A stretch of DNA of 34,320 bases, from NCBI GenBank assembly GCA_027575805.1, contig JANBPU010000170.1, positions 1-34,320 on the forward strand, in the 5' to 3' direction. Below, in pieces: positions 1 to 10,112 of this stretch (its first letter is position 1; each line of letters begins with the position of its first letter). Both the position numbers and the translations under genes were made by a program. The stretch is from Mycoemilia scoparia. Its lineage: Eukaryota; Kickxellomycota; Kickxellomycetes; Kickxellales; Kickxellaceae. The notes beneath the pieces are model-generated. The model ran no database searches. It worked only from the letters and a program-made list of their open reading frames with translations, and had not been told where the DNA came from.

Positions 1-90
1 AAGTTTGTTTATAATTATTCCAACAAAGTGGCTGAATATGCCAACTTGTTCATGGTTCCATCAAATACCATGACAGGAAAGGAAAAGAGG

Positions 91-163
91 GCCTTCTTGG
101 CTCAGATGGCAGAGCGTCCGCCTAGTAAGCGGAAGGTCGCCGGTTCGATTCCGGCAGAAGGCA
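91..163 (+). tRNA. tRNA-Thr (anticodon AGT)
   Basis: A complete 73-nt cloverleaf can be folded by eye. The acceptor stem GCCTTCT (91-97) pairs with AGAAGGC (156-162), with discriminator A163. The anticodon stem TCCGC/GCGGA encloses the loop CTAGTAA, giving anticodon AGT at 124-126 (threonine, read as IGU). The T arm is GCCGG-TTCGATT-CCGGC, which also supplies a B box. There is no intron. A T-run at 173-176 lies just downstream, as expected for a Pol III terminator. Confidence 0.96.
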
Positions 164-651
164 GTTCCTTAATTTTAATATTTTTAATATCATAGTTGTT
201 ATTTTTCTATTTCTATCAAAGTCAAGTAAACCACCAGATCTGCAACCCACACCTTTACAGTCAAAATTAAATTTGAGGTACTTTCTTTCAAGACTAGTCA
301 CATAATAAACCCACTATTACTATACAAAAAGAGGAGTGCACAGACCATCCCTAATTATCTATTATTGTTTATATTGTTATTATACTCTACAAGGTAGGGT
401 TGGCAGTATATATACTCAATGACTCGCATTGCAAACAAGAACCAATGCTGTTACTTGATTCTAAATAAAACCAACACAATTGCCCAATCTTTCCCGCCAA
501 TCTTCTTTTAGCAAAGCAACCAAGAGTATATTTTAAGAAGAAAAGTGTGTGCGTGTGAGGGGGGGGAGGAATATACAGGATCTAAATTAGAGTGATGGAT
601 GGATGGAGAGAAAACCACAGACACAGGGAGGGTAAATGTACAAGTTAGATG

Positions 652-768
652 CTGGAATATAGGCCTCACCCAACAATATACGCTCAATAAATCCTTAAAT
701 ACAGCCCTGATAACCTCCCATCAGGGTGGTCACTCTTTTGGAATAGTGGTTATAGCGGTGTTCTAACA
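652..768 (+). mobile_element. 117-bp interspersed repeat, family B copy 1
   Basis: About 80% identical by eye to 8307-8424 along its full length, with shared blocks such as AATAAATCCTTAAA and CTCCCATCAGGGTGGTC. The copy is bracketed by a direct repeat TTAGATG (645-651 and 769-775). Its ends are weakly inverted (CTGGAATATAG at the left against the reverse complement of TAGCGGTGTTCTAACA at the right), and an internal CCTGAT...ATCAGG hairpin is present. No coding capacity. This is consistent with a non-autonomous DNA element. Confidence 0.7.
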
Positions 769-1283
769 TTAGATGTAACCAAAATTGGAACAGGGTGTTC
801 TCACATACTCTCTTTCGCCTGATTAGAAAGAAAGATGGAGGGAGAGAGAGACGGAGACTGTCATTTGACTTTACTGGTTCTCACATGTTGTAGATGCAGC
901 TTGAGTGAGATGCATCAATCAAATTTGCTTGTGCATCATACATGTATGGCAGCAATAACAACAACAGACAGACAGAAAGAAAATCTTTGGGCAAGAACGT
1001 TTATTTTCGTATGCATGTAAGTATGTACGTAAAATTAGATGATGTTTAGTTTTATATACTATCTCTTTCTCTTGCACGCCTTATATATGTGTAAAGATGC
1101 CAATGTGAGCATTATTACATACACACGTATGGAGATTCTTTGCTGAAAATAAACAGACAGATGCAAATGCAAATGATATAAAAATATATATATAGCCGGA
1201 CTGACTATAGCAGAAAGGTAAATATGGCAACGAAAGACCAACATCACCGAGTCAAACTTTAATACCGAGATTTAAGGAAAGCC

Positions 1284-1303
1284 AGGTCAGGTCAGGTCAG
1301 GTC
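1284..1303. repeat. (AGGTC)4 tandem repeat
   Basis: Four perfect head-to-tail copies of AGGTC. No known role is claimed; it could be a minisatellite or a clustered binding site. Confidence 0.9.
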
Positions 1304-3226
1304 TTATTGCTAACTAACATGGAAGGTATCTGGTGTTCAAAGGTTTATTATCAAATAAGTCAGAATACAGTGTTGAATTGATGAGAATAAATAAAAAGAG
1401 AGACTAATTCCGGGACTAAATTATGACTCTCATATCTGAGTGAGAGTGATGATCTAAAGATGACTATAACAAAACAATGGAGCCATTGCAAAAAGTAATT
1501 GGCTGGGGGGAGAGGTTGAAAGACAATAGCTTTATAAAGAATGGGCGAAAAGCTCCGGAAAAGAGCGAAGGTGAGAGGGAGGCATAGCCACACATGTGTA
1601 TGTGGGTATATGGAATATAATTGAATGGGACAAGATTGAGGAAGTAGAAGAAGAAGAAACAAGAACAACGTTATTAAGAATAGCGGTGGGGATTGTTATA
1701 TCTTCTTTTGTCATTAGTCAACGTATATGTGAGTATACAGGTATTGGATTGGTTGTTTAAAAATCTCGTATAAGGATAGGAAACTGGGAGTAATGGTGCC
1801 CAATGAGAAGCCAAACCCAGGCAGCCAAGCTGTTAGTAAACCATAACGGGAAGGCTGCTAAGAAGTAAATGAGTTTGCTCAGTCCATCACCAGGCAAGAG
1901 AGAAGGGAGGGAGATAATAGGTGTTGAGAAGTGGCTCTGAACGGGTTTAGAACAAAGGAACATGAAAAGATATCTCCTTAAACAAGAAGGCAAGGAATGA
2001 GAGGGATTCGGAGGGGAGCTGCCGCTGGCCAAATGGGTGTGTGGCAAAAAACGTGGAGCCTAACCCTCATACCCAAAAAACTGAAACTGGATTTGGGGCT
2101 TTTTCAAAAGCTCCTGTGTGTGCCTCGTTGACTCTCAACCACCCACACCAACTTTTTTGGCTCCAGTTCCAGTGATCACACAAGCTCAGCACATTAAAGT
2201 TTATTCGGCAAGAAGTCCAAAACAGGATTGCTATTGAGCAGCCAGGTAGCCAGCCAAGAAAATAAGCAAGCAAGTAGGCAAACAAACAAACAAACAAACA
2301 AAGGTCGTCGGGGTTTTATAACTCTGCTGTGGTCCTGTGCTCCTTGCAGGATTAAGGCAAGAGGCGTGGTTTTGAGACACACAGCAGGCATGCTTAAAAT
2401 GTATATAAATTATATACAGCCAGCTTGGCAACACCAACGCCAGGTCCTGCATCAGCGGTGCCGTGAAGTGAGCTTAGATATTACACATAAACATTTGTTG
2501 TTCGGACCTCTCTCTCTCTCCCCTTTTCTATTGACCCCGAAAGACGGACAGAGGGAAGCAAACAAAGAGTGGCATGGAGGGGGGAGAGCCACGCGCTAGG
2601 GTATTGAGTAAAAATGTGGTTATGTGTGGGGCGGGAGGTTTGATTTGAGAGGTATCGCCACGCAAAATCCCCCTCCTCTCACACTTCTTTTCAGTGGAGT
2701 GATATGTGGGAAGACGTGCCGTTGTGCATAACCAAAATGTATCACCTTTTGTAGTGTGGATGTAAGCATTGCCCATGCAGCAGCCGAGAGAAGAATAAAG
2801 GTTGAAGCAGGACTTACATTATAGGCTGCTGCTGTTGCAAAAGAATGAATATGTGTGGGAGTGCTGCATTTTGGTTGTAGCTGCTGCTCGTGGTGCTGCT
2901 TCAGCCTTTTTGTGAAACTGGCTGGCTGGCCGGCTGGCAGTAGGAGCGGCCGAAGTGTATAGGGGGAATGAAATTAAAGGGACATCAGCATCGTATATAA
3001 GGCCAGTAACGCAAATGGGCCTCCTCCGTGCGAATGTGTGTGGAGTAAAAACCTCTTAATATTTCCTTTTAGTTCCTTCAGATCGTAAACTCTTTTCCAT
3101 CTTTTCCATATCCTCTTTACTACTTTACTACTATTGTTTTACATTTAAACGCTTCCATACCCTCTCGTATATTTCTACATACTCTATTGCGCACATACAT
3201 ATGGTTAGACTTTAAAGCCCACCAAG

Positions 3227-3805
3227 ATGGACCAGCAGCAGCAGCAACCACCACCACCACATAGACCTCTTCTTCTACTTGGCCGCCTTCCATTCGAGTG
3301 CAAACAGCGGGTATGCGAATACATCTATTGTGGAAGCCCAAAGCCCGCGATCGGTGGTAGTAGCATCCACAATAGCAGTCACCCTCTAAACAGCATCAAA
3401 AAGCTTTCTCCAGAATGGTCAGAGGCTGCCAGAATAGCTCAAAAGAAACTGGCTCCCCCCACCACTGTGGCCAATTTCCGTATCCCCGCCTTCATCCCGT
3501 GCCATTGCAAGCGACGGATAAGAAGAAGCAGCAGCAGCAGCATCAATAGTATCTGTAGCACGAATACTTGCGGTACGGGAGGCTGCGATAGCAATAATGG
3601 CGGTGACATCAATGATGTTTATTACTTTGACAACACAATGGCCACCTTCAATAATAACCGGTATATATACGAGCATACTAATTGCCGATTGATAACGTCA
3701 ACGTTTTTGCCTGTAAATACGTGTTTCCGGTGCGGCGGCGTTGAGTCCTGCTATGGGGATTTTTCGCGTGAAGACTTTGAGGCTGTTCCCCTATTGCATT
3801 TCTAA
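3227..3805 (+). CDS. hypothetical protein, possible F-box-like N terminus
   Basis: A 192-residue complete ORF with a good start context (ACCAAGATGG) and a TATATAAGG box about 225 bp upstream. It opens with a Q5-P4 run, followed by a leucine stretch and RLPFECKQRVCEYI (residues 20-33), which resembles the first helix of an F-box (LPxEIxxxIxxYL); SPEWSEAARIA further on resembles the later 'W' segment. That would make it a substrate adaptor of an SCF ubiquitin ligase, but the match is weak. A serine run and several Cys residues follow. After the stop, the reading frame one base over stays open to 3917 with protein-like content, and a clean intron signature (GTAAGT at 3927, CAG at 3986-3988) lies beyond, so the 3' end of the gene model may be wrong. 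Family not recognised with confidence. Confidence 0.45.
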   Translation: MDQQQQQPPPPHRPLLLLGRLPFECKQRVCEYIYCGSPKPAIGGSSIHNSSHPLNSIKKLSPEWSEAARIAQKKLAPPTTVANFRIPAFIPCHCKRRIRRSSSSSINSICSTNTCGTGGCDSNNGGDINDVYYFDNTMATFNNNRYIYEHTNCRLITSTFLPVNTCFRCGGVESCYGDFSREDFEAVPLLHF

Positions 3806-4889
3806 TACCAATGCTGTTCTTGAGATGGGATGTTGTTGGCGATATGGCTGTTTAGGATTAGCTGTGACTAATGACGATGATGATAGTATTGTTTGTGAGC
3901 TTCTGATGTGTGGGTAGTGGTGTTACGTAAGTTTAGTTACACACGATTATAGCATCGTCTTTCATTTCTTCTCTCCTTCCTTGCGCAGACCATATTCCGA
4001 TCATCACAATTATCCACTACTACTGCTCTCTGTCATCATTATACCGCATCTGATCTATGGTGTCTCCAAAATCTACAACTCCAACTATCTTGGCTGCGTA
4101 TATCTTGCATTTTTCAACTGCCACTACCAACATCACTGCTATCACACACTGTATTTTGTATCTATTTCTTGTCTATCTATTTGTGTCTGCGACTCAAGTC
4201 TTTATCTCTATTTGGGCTTAAAAAGCATATGGGTAATCATTTTTGAGGGGTATCTTTTGGTGGCCGGCAATTATAGGCGCAATCCCAGTTGGTCGCCAAA
4301 TAGCCATCCTTTAAAAGTAGTCACTCATATGACGGTTTGTTTTCTTTTCTCTATTTTGCTTTTTCGATATCTAATAAATAGTGGACATACTACGTATCTT
4401 TCTCTCTCTCTCTCCTCTCTAATTACATAAACTCTCCCACTGCCTCTCTCGATTTTTATTACTATGGTCATTGATACACTCACAGAAACACAAAAAGGCA
4501 AATTTAATTTATTGTCACATGGTCATACTATTAAGCATCCTAGCCACAACCCTACCACTGCTACTCGCCATCACAGTTTCTTTATGAACTCTCCTACTCT
4601 TGCTGTATAAACAAGTTTTCTTCCTTTTCATTACTGCACACAGCAAAAACTTCCGATGGATTACATAGACTCTTTTACAATTCTCTGTCCAAAATCTGCT
4701 TTTTGTTTTTTAGTCATAATCGAAAAAAAACGAGATTTATAGATATTGAGCTATGATAAACCGGAAACCCAAACAAGCAAATCTCATGTTTATCACCAGA
4801 GCTTTCTAAATCTGTTTTATTATTAAAAATGAAATTAATATGGTGGTCTATTATTAAATAAAGCGTTAACAAGCCTCTCTATATTTTTC
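3806..4889. other. intergenic region between uncertain F-box-like ORF and MFS gene
   Basis: Contains an intron-like pair (donor GTAAGT 3927, acceptor CAG 3988), a foldback element (4230-4327), a TC microsatellite (about 4401-4420) and AT-rich DNA that would hold the 3' UTR of the MFS gene (which ends at 4890 on the minus strand). The 149-residue open frame at 3981-4430 runs through the foldback element and is not a credible gene. Confidence 0.55.
4230..4327 (+). mobile_element. foldback MITE, family A copy 1
   Basis: 98-bp imperfect palindrome. The left end TGGGTAATCATTTTTGAGGG pairs with the right end CCTTTAAAAGTAGTCACTCA. It is flanked by TA on both sides (4228-4229 and 4328-4329). The interior has the family blocks CTTTTGGTGGCC and ATTATAGGCGC. 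Confidence 0.8.
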
Positions 4890-6893
4890 TTATTCAGTAA
4901 CAATCATAATCTTCTCATTTCTATCTTTTTGAGATCCATTACTGCCGTTACTGCCACTACTACTTCTGGCCGGCCTTTTACTAACAACACGGCCAACACA
5001 CAATATAGAAATCAGCCCCAATCCGGCCAGCGGAACCATCAGCACAAAAAACCAATGCAAGGCCTTTCCATACGCATCAATAGCCAGATCGCGAACATCC
5101 AACGGTAACCCAACATCAGGATTCCAGATCAGCGAAGAATCATCCTGGGCCTCCAAAATAGTCTTCATGTATTCTGGAAATTCCTTGGCCACTTGCTTTA
5201 GGTTAGACTTCAGGCTATTAGTAAACACCGCATTGGATATAGCGATTCCAAAAACCCCGCCGATAGTTCGGGTAAACACAATCAAGCTGGTGACCACAGC
5301 CACCATATCGGGTTTGACCGATGCCTGGGCAATCACAAATGTGGGGTTGAGCACTAGACCGATGCCAATCCCCGAAAGTATCGGATACCCAATTTGTTGG
5401 CCCAGATTTGAGTCTGGCGCCAGGAGGGTTAGGATTCCGTTGCCGATTGTGGCCAGCACGAAACCAACCCCACCAACCAGACGGTAATACCCAAATCTTG
5501 ACATGAAAATCCCGGCCATTATAGCAAATGTGGTCACGGGGACATGGAAGGGCAGAAGCCGGACTCCAGATTCAATGGCCGTCATGTTGTGTGTGACAGC
5601 AAAATATAGCGGGAGATAAAATATCATGCTGTACATGACCATACCAGCCATCATTGAGGCCACAAATATGGCAACTACCGAGCGGATTTTGAATAGACTC
5701 GGCGTGATTATCGGTTCAGGCGCGACATAAATTTCTATGAGAGCAAATCCGATCAGTAGGAGGACTCCAACAACAAAGAGGGCGATTATTAGTGGAGAGT
5801 TCCAGGTATATTCTTTTCCTCCCCATGATAAGGCCAAAAGCAAAAGAACCAGGCCAGAAACCACAACAAATGAACCCAAGAAATCCACTCTTTTTAATTT
5901 ACTCTTCCATCCACCACCACCACCACCACCACCACCACCACCAGTGGTAGTAGTAGTATTTGATTGTGGAACCCTTAAAAATATCAGAGTTGTTATAATC
6001 GTGATAGCCCCAACAGGCAAATTTATATAAAAACACCATCTCCACCCACCCATAGAAATTTTCTCTGTAAACACTCCACCCAGAATGGGTCCCAACACAC
6101 TTGCAACAGCCCATGCTGTTGAAAAATACCCCATATATCTGCCTCGTTCTTTAATTGTTGTTATATCACTAATGATTACCATTACGATCGAGATTATCCC
6201 TCCTCCGCCGATTCCTGTTACGGCCCTGGCGATTATCAGCCACACCATGGTTTGGGCAGATCCACAAAGCGCCGAACCGATCAGGAATATGGTCAGGGCA
6301 AAGGTTAGAATCTGGAGTCGGCCAAATATGTCGCTCAATTTTCCGTAGAGTGGCTGAAACGATGTCATGGTGACGAGGTAGGACGTGGCGACCCAGCCGG
6401 TGGCGCTTGAGAGGGAATTGAAGTCTTTGCCGATGGTTGGCAAGATTGCTGCAACGATTGTTTGGTCCATCGCGGCTAATAGCATGGCCAGGAATAGACC
6501 AAAGCAGATTATAAGGAATTTGGGGAGTGGGAGTTGGACTCTAGGCTTGTCTTCATTATCATCATTATCATCACAGGTGGTGGAAGAGGAAGAAATGAAG
6601 GAGGACGAGGATTTGTGTTTGATGGTTTGGGATTCAATGTCAGTTTTGGAAAATACAATTGTATCTCCGCTAATACCACTACCACTCGGGTCTAACGATA
6701 CACCGAATTTCTCAGCATCTTCTTTATTGGTACTGTTCGTACTACCCGCGGTGTTGTTGTCATTTAAATTAGTGATGTCTCTTGTACTGTCTAAGGGACT
6801 ACCGCTATATAATGTTGATGGAGAGTCATTTTCAACCCATTCAGACACTTTTGGTACAATATCAGATTTTAGACTATTTTCTTGAAACCCCAT
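4890..6893 (-). CDS. MFS transporter, DHA2 / Vba-Fnx-like
   Basis: A 667-residue intron-free membrane protein. Residues 1-120 form a hydrophilic, Ser/Asn/Asp-rich cytosolic tail. The first membrane helix starts near 125 and is followed by AAMDQTIVAAILPTIG (140-155), the motif of 14-helix drug/proton antiporters, then GKLSDIFGR (184-192, MFS motif A) and ARAVTGIGGGG (222-232). About 14 hydrophobic segments follow, ending near 640 with a Ser/Asn-rich tail. The closest families I recognise are the fungal vacuolar basic-amino-acid permeases (Vba1/2, Fnx1) and related multidrug exporters; substrate cannot be told from sequence. Residues 318-328 are an uninterrupted glycine run in the loop after helix 6, encoded by a CCA microsatellite (5911-5943, plus-strand sense). 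A TATATA at 6956-6961 lies 63 bp upstream of the ATG on the transcribed side. Confidence 0.93.
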   Translation of the reverse strand: MGFQENSLKSDIVPKVSEWVENDSPSTLYSGSPLDSTRDITNLNDNNTAGSTNSTNKEDAEKFGVSLDPSGSGISGDTIVFSKTDIESQTIKHKSSSSFISSSSTTCDDNDDNEDKPRVQLPLPKFLIICFGLFLAMLLAAMDQTIVAAILPTIGKDFNSLSSATGWVATSYLVTMTSFQPLYGKLSDIFGRLQILTFALTIFLIGSALCGSAQTMVWLIIARAVTGIGGGGIISIVMVIISDITTIKERGRYMGYFSTAWAVASVLGPILGGVFTEKISMGGWRWCFYINLPVGAITIITTLIFLRVPQSNTTTTTGGGGGGGGGGGWKSKLKRVDFLGSFVVVSGLVLLLLALSWGGKEYTWNSPLIIALFVVGVLLLIGFALIEIYVAPEPIITPSLFKIRSVVAIFVASMMAGMVMYSMIFYLPLYFAVTHNMTAIESGVRLLPFHVPVTTFAIMAGIFMSRFGYYRLVGGVGFVLATIGNGILTLLAPDSNLGQQIGYPILSGIGIGLVLNPTFVIAQASVKPDMVAVVTSLIVFTRTIGGVFGIAISNAVFTNSLKSNLKQVAKEFPEYMKTILEAQDDSSLIWNPDVGLPLDVRDLAIDAYGKALHWFFVLMVPLAGLGLISILCVGRVVSKRPARSSSGSNGSNGSQKDRNEKIMIVTE
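5911..5943. repeat. (CCA)n microsatellite inside the MFS gene
   Basis: Eleven tandem triplets, read on the minus strand as GGT/GGTGG and translated as an 11-glycine tract in a cytosolic loop of the transporter. Triplet length changes would preserve the frame. Confidence 0.95.
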
Positions 6894-8306
6894 TGTTTAT
6901 TCCAAATATTTGAATCAAAGAGAAGGGGAGGGGGAAGGAAAAGATTAAGACGAGGTATATAGTTGAGGAATATTGGAAAAATTTCAAAGGATGTGCTTCT
7001 TTACTTAAATACTACTGCCACAATAACCAAATGGACTACTTGTCTATACACACGTGTCTGCTCTCTTCCTTGTAAATATCCATCCCGAATTGTGCTCTAT
7101 AAACTTGGTTTCCTCGGCTTCCATGGTGAGACACATGCGCATAGCCAGAGATTTTCATAGGAAAAGAACCTTAGACAATTGCAGCTTATGTGCATTTTAA
7201 AATTTAAACTGTTGTGTAAATTTAGAGGATTTTCAAATCGACTGTGCGTGTATTCATAATTTACAAGTTGGAGTAGTGGTGCAATGCATTGAGGACTTTT
7301 AACTCCGATGCCAACTGTGGTAGAGTTATGACAAAATAGGAAACAGATCCACACATGAATGAGAGCTGATTGACAAAGTCAAAGGAAATACGATGGCTTG
7401 TGTAAACCCTTAGTTGCTGGGATTCAAATACTTGCGCTCAGGAACTTGGGATTTTTTTTGAGAGCAAACTAGTTTGGTATCAAGTTTTTCCAATACTTGT
7501 TAGAAATTTCCACTTTGTTAGTAAGCAGTGTCTCTAATGAAGCTGCTAGCGATAATAATGATATATATCACAAACCCATGTTTAAGAACGAAAAATAGCC
7601 TTCTTTGAATTCTAACCAAATGTCTAGTATAAAGGCGATCATCGTGGAAAGACATTTGTGGCGGCTACAACAATCTGTCACATTCACAAACAATTAATGG
7701 TGGCGACAACAGGGATGCAATTTATATTGTTCCCCGCCTTTGTCTGTATTTCTGTGTGTTTTAAAAAAGGAATAGTAGACTAATTTACACAACAGAATTG
7801 GTTGTTAGTCAATGCATTAGCCGCAAATCTTTTGCAAGTCTTTGGCTTTGTCTTTTCCCGTAAGCACATATCTGGCTGTCTGTGTGGCGATGTCGATGGG
7901 CCATCATCATTACCAGCCATCCACCATGGCTTGAGTGTGTAGTTAAATAGTGGCTAGTACTGCATATTTGGGTGATCGTCTAATGCTTTGGATTTTCAGT
8001 CCCGACATAGACACACCCATATATAATATATGCACATAATACAGGGTCCTGCCTTTCCTTTTCAAGACTGTTCTAATGGTCTGTTACAATTACTAATGTC
8101 ATGTATGCTGTGATTTTAGTACATAAATAAACACAAAAATGAACAAAGGGTTCGTGGGAAGAATAAATTTGGGACTCTTGTTATAGTTTTAGATAGAATA
8201 GATTATCATAAAGCATTTGGAGAGTTTGCCAGTTTAACTTACACTCTGAGAAACCACAACATCACACAATTAAAACTCGAGTAACCATTATCTGGCTTGT
8301 TTTATG
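6894..8306. other. intergenic, promoter side of MFS gene
   Basis: AT-rich with no convincing ORF over 90 residues. The first about 150 bp should hold the MFS promoter (purine-rich strand plus TATATA at 6956). Nothing else recognised. Confidence 0.5.
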
Positions 8307-8424
8307 TTGGAATATAGGTCACATCCAATAGTATACGCCCAATAAATCCTTAAAATATAGACCTGATAGTCTCCCATCAGGGTGGTCGCTCTTTTGAAAT
8401 AGTGGTTATAGCAGCATTTTAACA
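8307..8424 (+). mobile_element. 118-bp interspersed repeat, family B copy 2
   Basis: Second copy of the repeat at 652-768, in the same orientation 7.6 kb away. It is bracketed by the direct repeat TTTTATG (8300-8306 and 8425-8431), different from the TTAGATG around copy 1, as expected if each arose by a separate insertion with target duplication. Shares TTGGAATATAGG, AATAAATCCTTAAAA and CTCCCATCAGGGTGGTCGC with copy 1. Confidence 0.7.
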
Positions 8425-8720
8425 TTTTATGATATCTCAAATAGTAAAAATCATATAGTCTCCAATAGCTGTGGTCCACAATCTGCTTTACTTCTAAGCG
8501 TCACACACTTTATTGATGTTATGATCAAAATTTACACGATCCATATCAATGGAAGAAATAGATATTAACTGATCAACAATTCTCTATAACAAACACATTT
8601 CCATAAACAACAAAGCATTGAAACTTATCAATGCAGCCTACACTCCAAAGTCAGAGAGCCACATAGTGCATCAATTCAGCAATCAAACTTCTGCCCTAAC
8701 ATATTATGGTACTACGAATA

Positions 8721-8824
8721 TGAGAGATTATATTTGAAGGGCAAATACTGACTAGTAAAACTGGAAACCCATTTGGCTGTGATTGTGCCCCTATAATCAT
8801 TCACGCTTCAAAAATTATCACCCA
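8721..8824 (-). mobile_element. foldback MITE, family A copy 2
   Basis: 104 bp, TA on both sides (8719-8720 and 8825-8826). The right end reads, in reverse complement, TGGGTGATAATTTTTGAAGC, matching the family end. The loop holds the reverse of ATTATAGGGGCACAATCACAGCC. Oriented opposite to copies 1, 3 and 5. Confidence 0.8.
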
Positions 8825-9542
8825 TATCCAGATGTACATCATATTTGATAAATGAGAGGCTATTAAAAATAAACCAAGTAGTACTCACATACATTCCTTC
8901 AAGTTTGGTCCATAAGCCATTCATTTTAAGCTGGTATTGGAAACATTGTTTTAGTATGCTTTTAGAAAAGTCTCTTCCAAATATCGGAGATTATTATAAT
9001 GCTGCATCTGAATTGAACTTTTGAAGTTCATTTTCATGTTTAGTAACAACCACAGTAGATTTGTGAATGTAACTGAGAGCTATATACGATATCAACTAAC
9101 CTAATCAAATAGCAACATTCTTTTATCGTGGAGATTATTATTCCTAATCACAAAAACAAAAATACGCATTGGAATTAAAATTACGTTATTGGTGCTTCAG
9201 ATTTCAACAGGGTACAAAACAAAACTACTCAGTAAAGATGTACTGTGATCAAGCTTGGAATCTAAATTCTAAAGCCCAGAATTGATCTTATAAAAGTGTG
9301 ATTCCTATACAGCGCCTTATTATATTACAACTTAATATCAATGTAGCCAATGGGGCACCAAAGTACCCAAATATTTATGGTATTATATTAAGAGCATCAC
9401 AATACTGATATCAATAATAGTGCGCAATTCCAAGTTCTTGGGATAGCCCCTTCATCCCGAAAATTGTTTGCGATGTGTGCATATGACTGCTGCGCATTGT
9501 ATCTGCTTTAACGTAACAATCAAGATCATCAAAATGTCCTCC

Positions 9543-9764
9543 TCAAAGGCTCTGAGTAGTAGGAAGATGATCAGATGCTGTGCTGGGTAGGAAAATAGAG
9601 CAGCGCAATACTACAATTTGAATATTTTGATCATCACAGAAACTCTTACTTGCTGCGAATCCCCACACGAGAATGGCAAAAGGGACAATCATGTGAGCTT
9701 TCCTATTAGGATTTTGCTGGAGGGATTTGTTGCTTGTGATGTAGGCAGCCGAATCTTATCTCAT
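9543..9764 (-). pseudogene. broken copy of the 73-residue ORF at 31790-32011
   Basis: The 222-nt counterpart of the plus-strand ORF at 31790-32011. Here the third codon is TAA instead of CAA, so the frame is closed right after the start; the other 70 codons remain open and nearly identical (seven nucleotide differences in all). Either the ORF never was a gene and is open by chance in copy 2, or this copy has lost it. Confidence 0.35.
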
Positions 9765-9840
9765 AGATTAAAAATATGTGTAGTGTTGCGGATATGAGTG
9801 AGAGAGAGGAACTATTGGAACTGTTCTTCTAGTAAATGTC

Positions 9841-9847
9841 TATAAAA
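9841..9847 (+). promoter_or_regulatory. TATA box, duplicated segment copy 1
   Basis: TATAAAA 113 bp upstream of the 52-residue ORF. The equivalent TTTTATA is conserved at 31709-31715 in copy 2, at the corresponding distance from its ORF. Confidence 0.45.
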
Positions 9848-9953
9848 GTAGTATCAGGGCAGCTTTCTCCAAATGTACAACATTACAAATATTTTTCACT
9901 TTATAATATTAAATTCCAAATTTGCAACCACATTCTAACTTATATCCTTAACA

Positions 9954-10112
9954 ATGCCCAAAAAACATCGTGCAATGACCCAAGCCCAAGCCAGCAACTA
10001 TGGTGAGAAAAAGCCCACCATAGTTGACAAGGGCATATCCCTTGCCATCAAGACAGCAAGAAAGTGCCGTGAACTTGGCACGGCTATTGTTAATGTGTTA
10101 AAAACTATATAA
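9954..10112 (+). CDS. small ORF of the duplicated segment (52 residues)
   Basis: A 52-residue basic protein starting MPKKHRAMTQ, with core PTIVDKGISLAIKTARKC (residues 21-38). A TATAAAA lies 113 bp upstream. The copy in the other duplicated segment (31446-31604, minus) has the same length with no indel. Between residues 15 and 38 the two copies differ at four bases, all silent third positions, while the termini carry replacements. That pattern suggests selection on the core peptide, but the sample is tiny. No family recognised. It is too short to be a transposase; it could be the first exon of a larger gene or a small DNA-binding protein. Confidence 0.35.
   Translation: MPKKHRAMTQAQASNYGEKKPTIVDKGISLAIKTARKCRELGTAIVNVLKTI

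Larger units (their letters stand above)
164..3226. other. gene-poor, simple-sequence-rich intergenic region
   Basis: I see no convincing gene here. The longest open frames are low-complexity and overlap one another on both strands. The stretch contains a copy of the 117-bp interspersed repeat (652-768), four tandem AGGTC units (1284-1303), an (AAAC)n microsatellite at about 2279-2302, GGAT repeats near 593-606, and purine-rich runs. A TATATAAGG-like box at about 2994-3002 could belong to the ORF starting at 3227. Confidence 0.6.

Noticed and set aside
2228..2599. 123-residue plus-strand frame
   Set aside because: It begins in the AAAC/AAGC microsatellite and is matched by open frames on the other strand; composition is that of simple repeats.
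3981..4430. 149-residue plus-strand frame
   Set aside because: It runs straight through the foldback element at 4230-4327 and a TC microsatellite, with no family features.
5167..6885. Several plus-strand frames of 87-166 residues under the MFS gene
   Set aside because: They are antisense shadows of the transporter codons; none has its own family motif.
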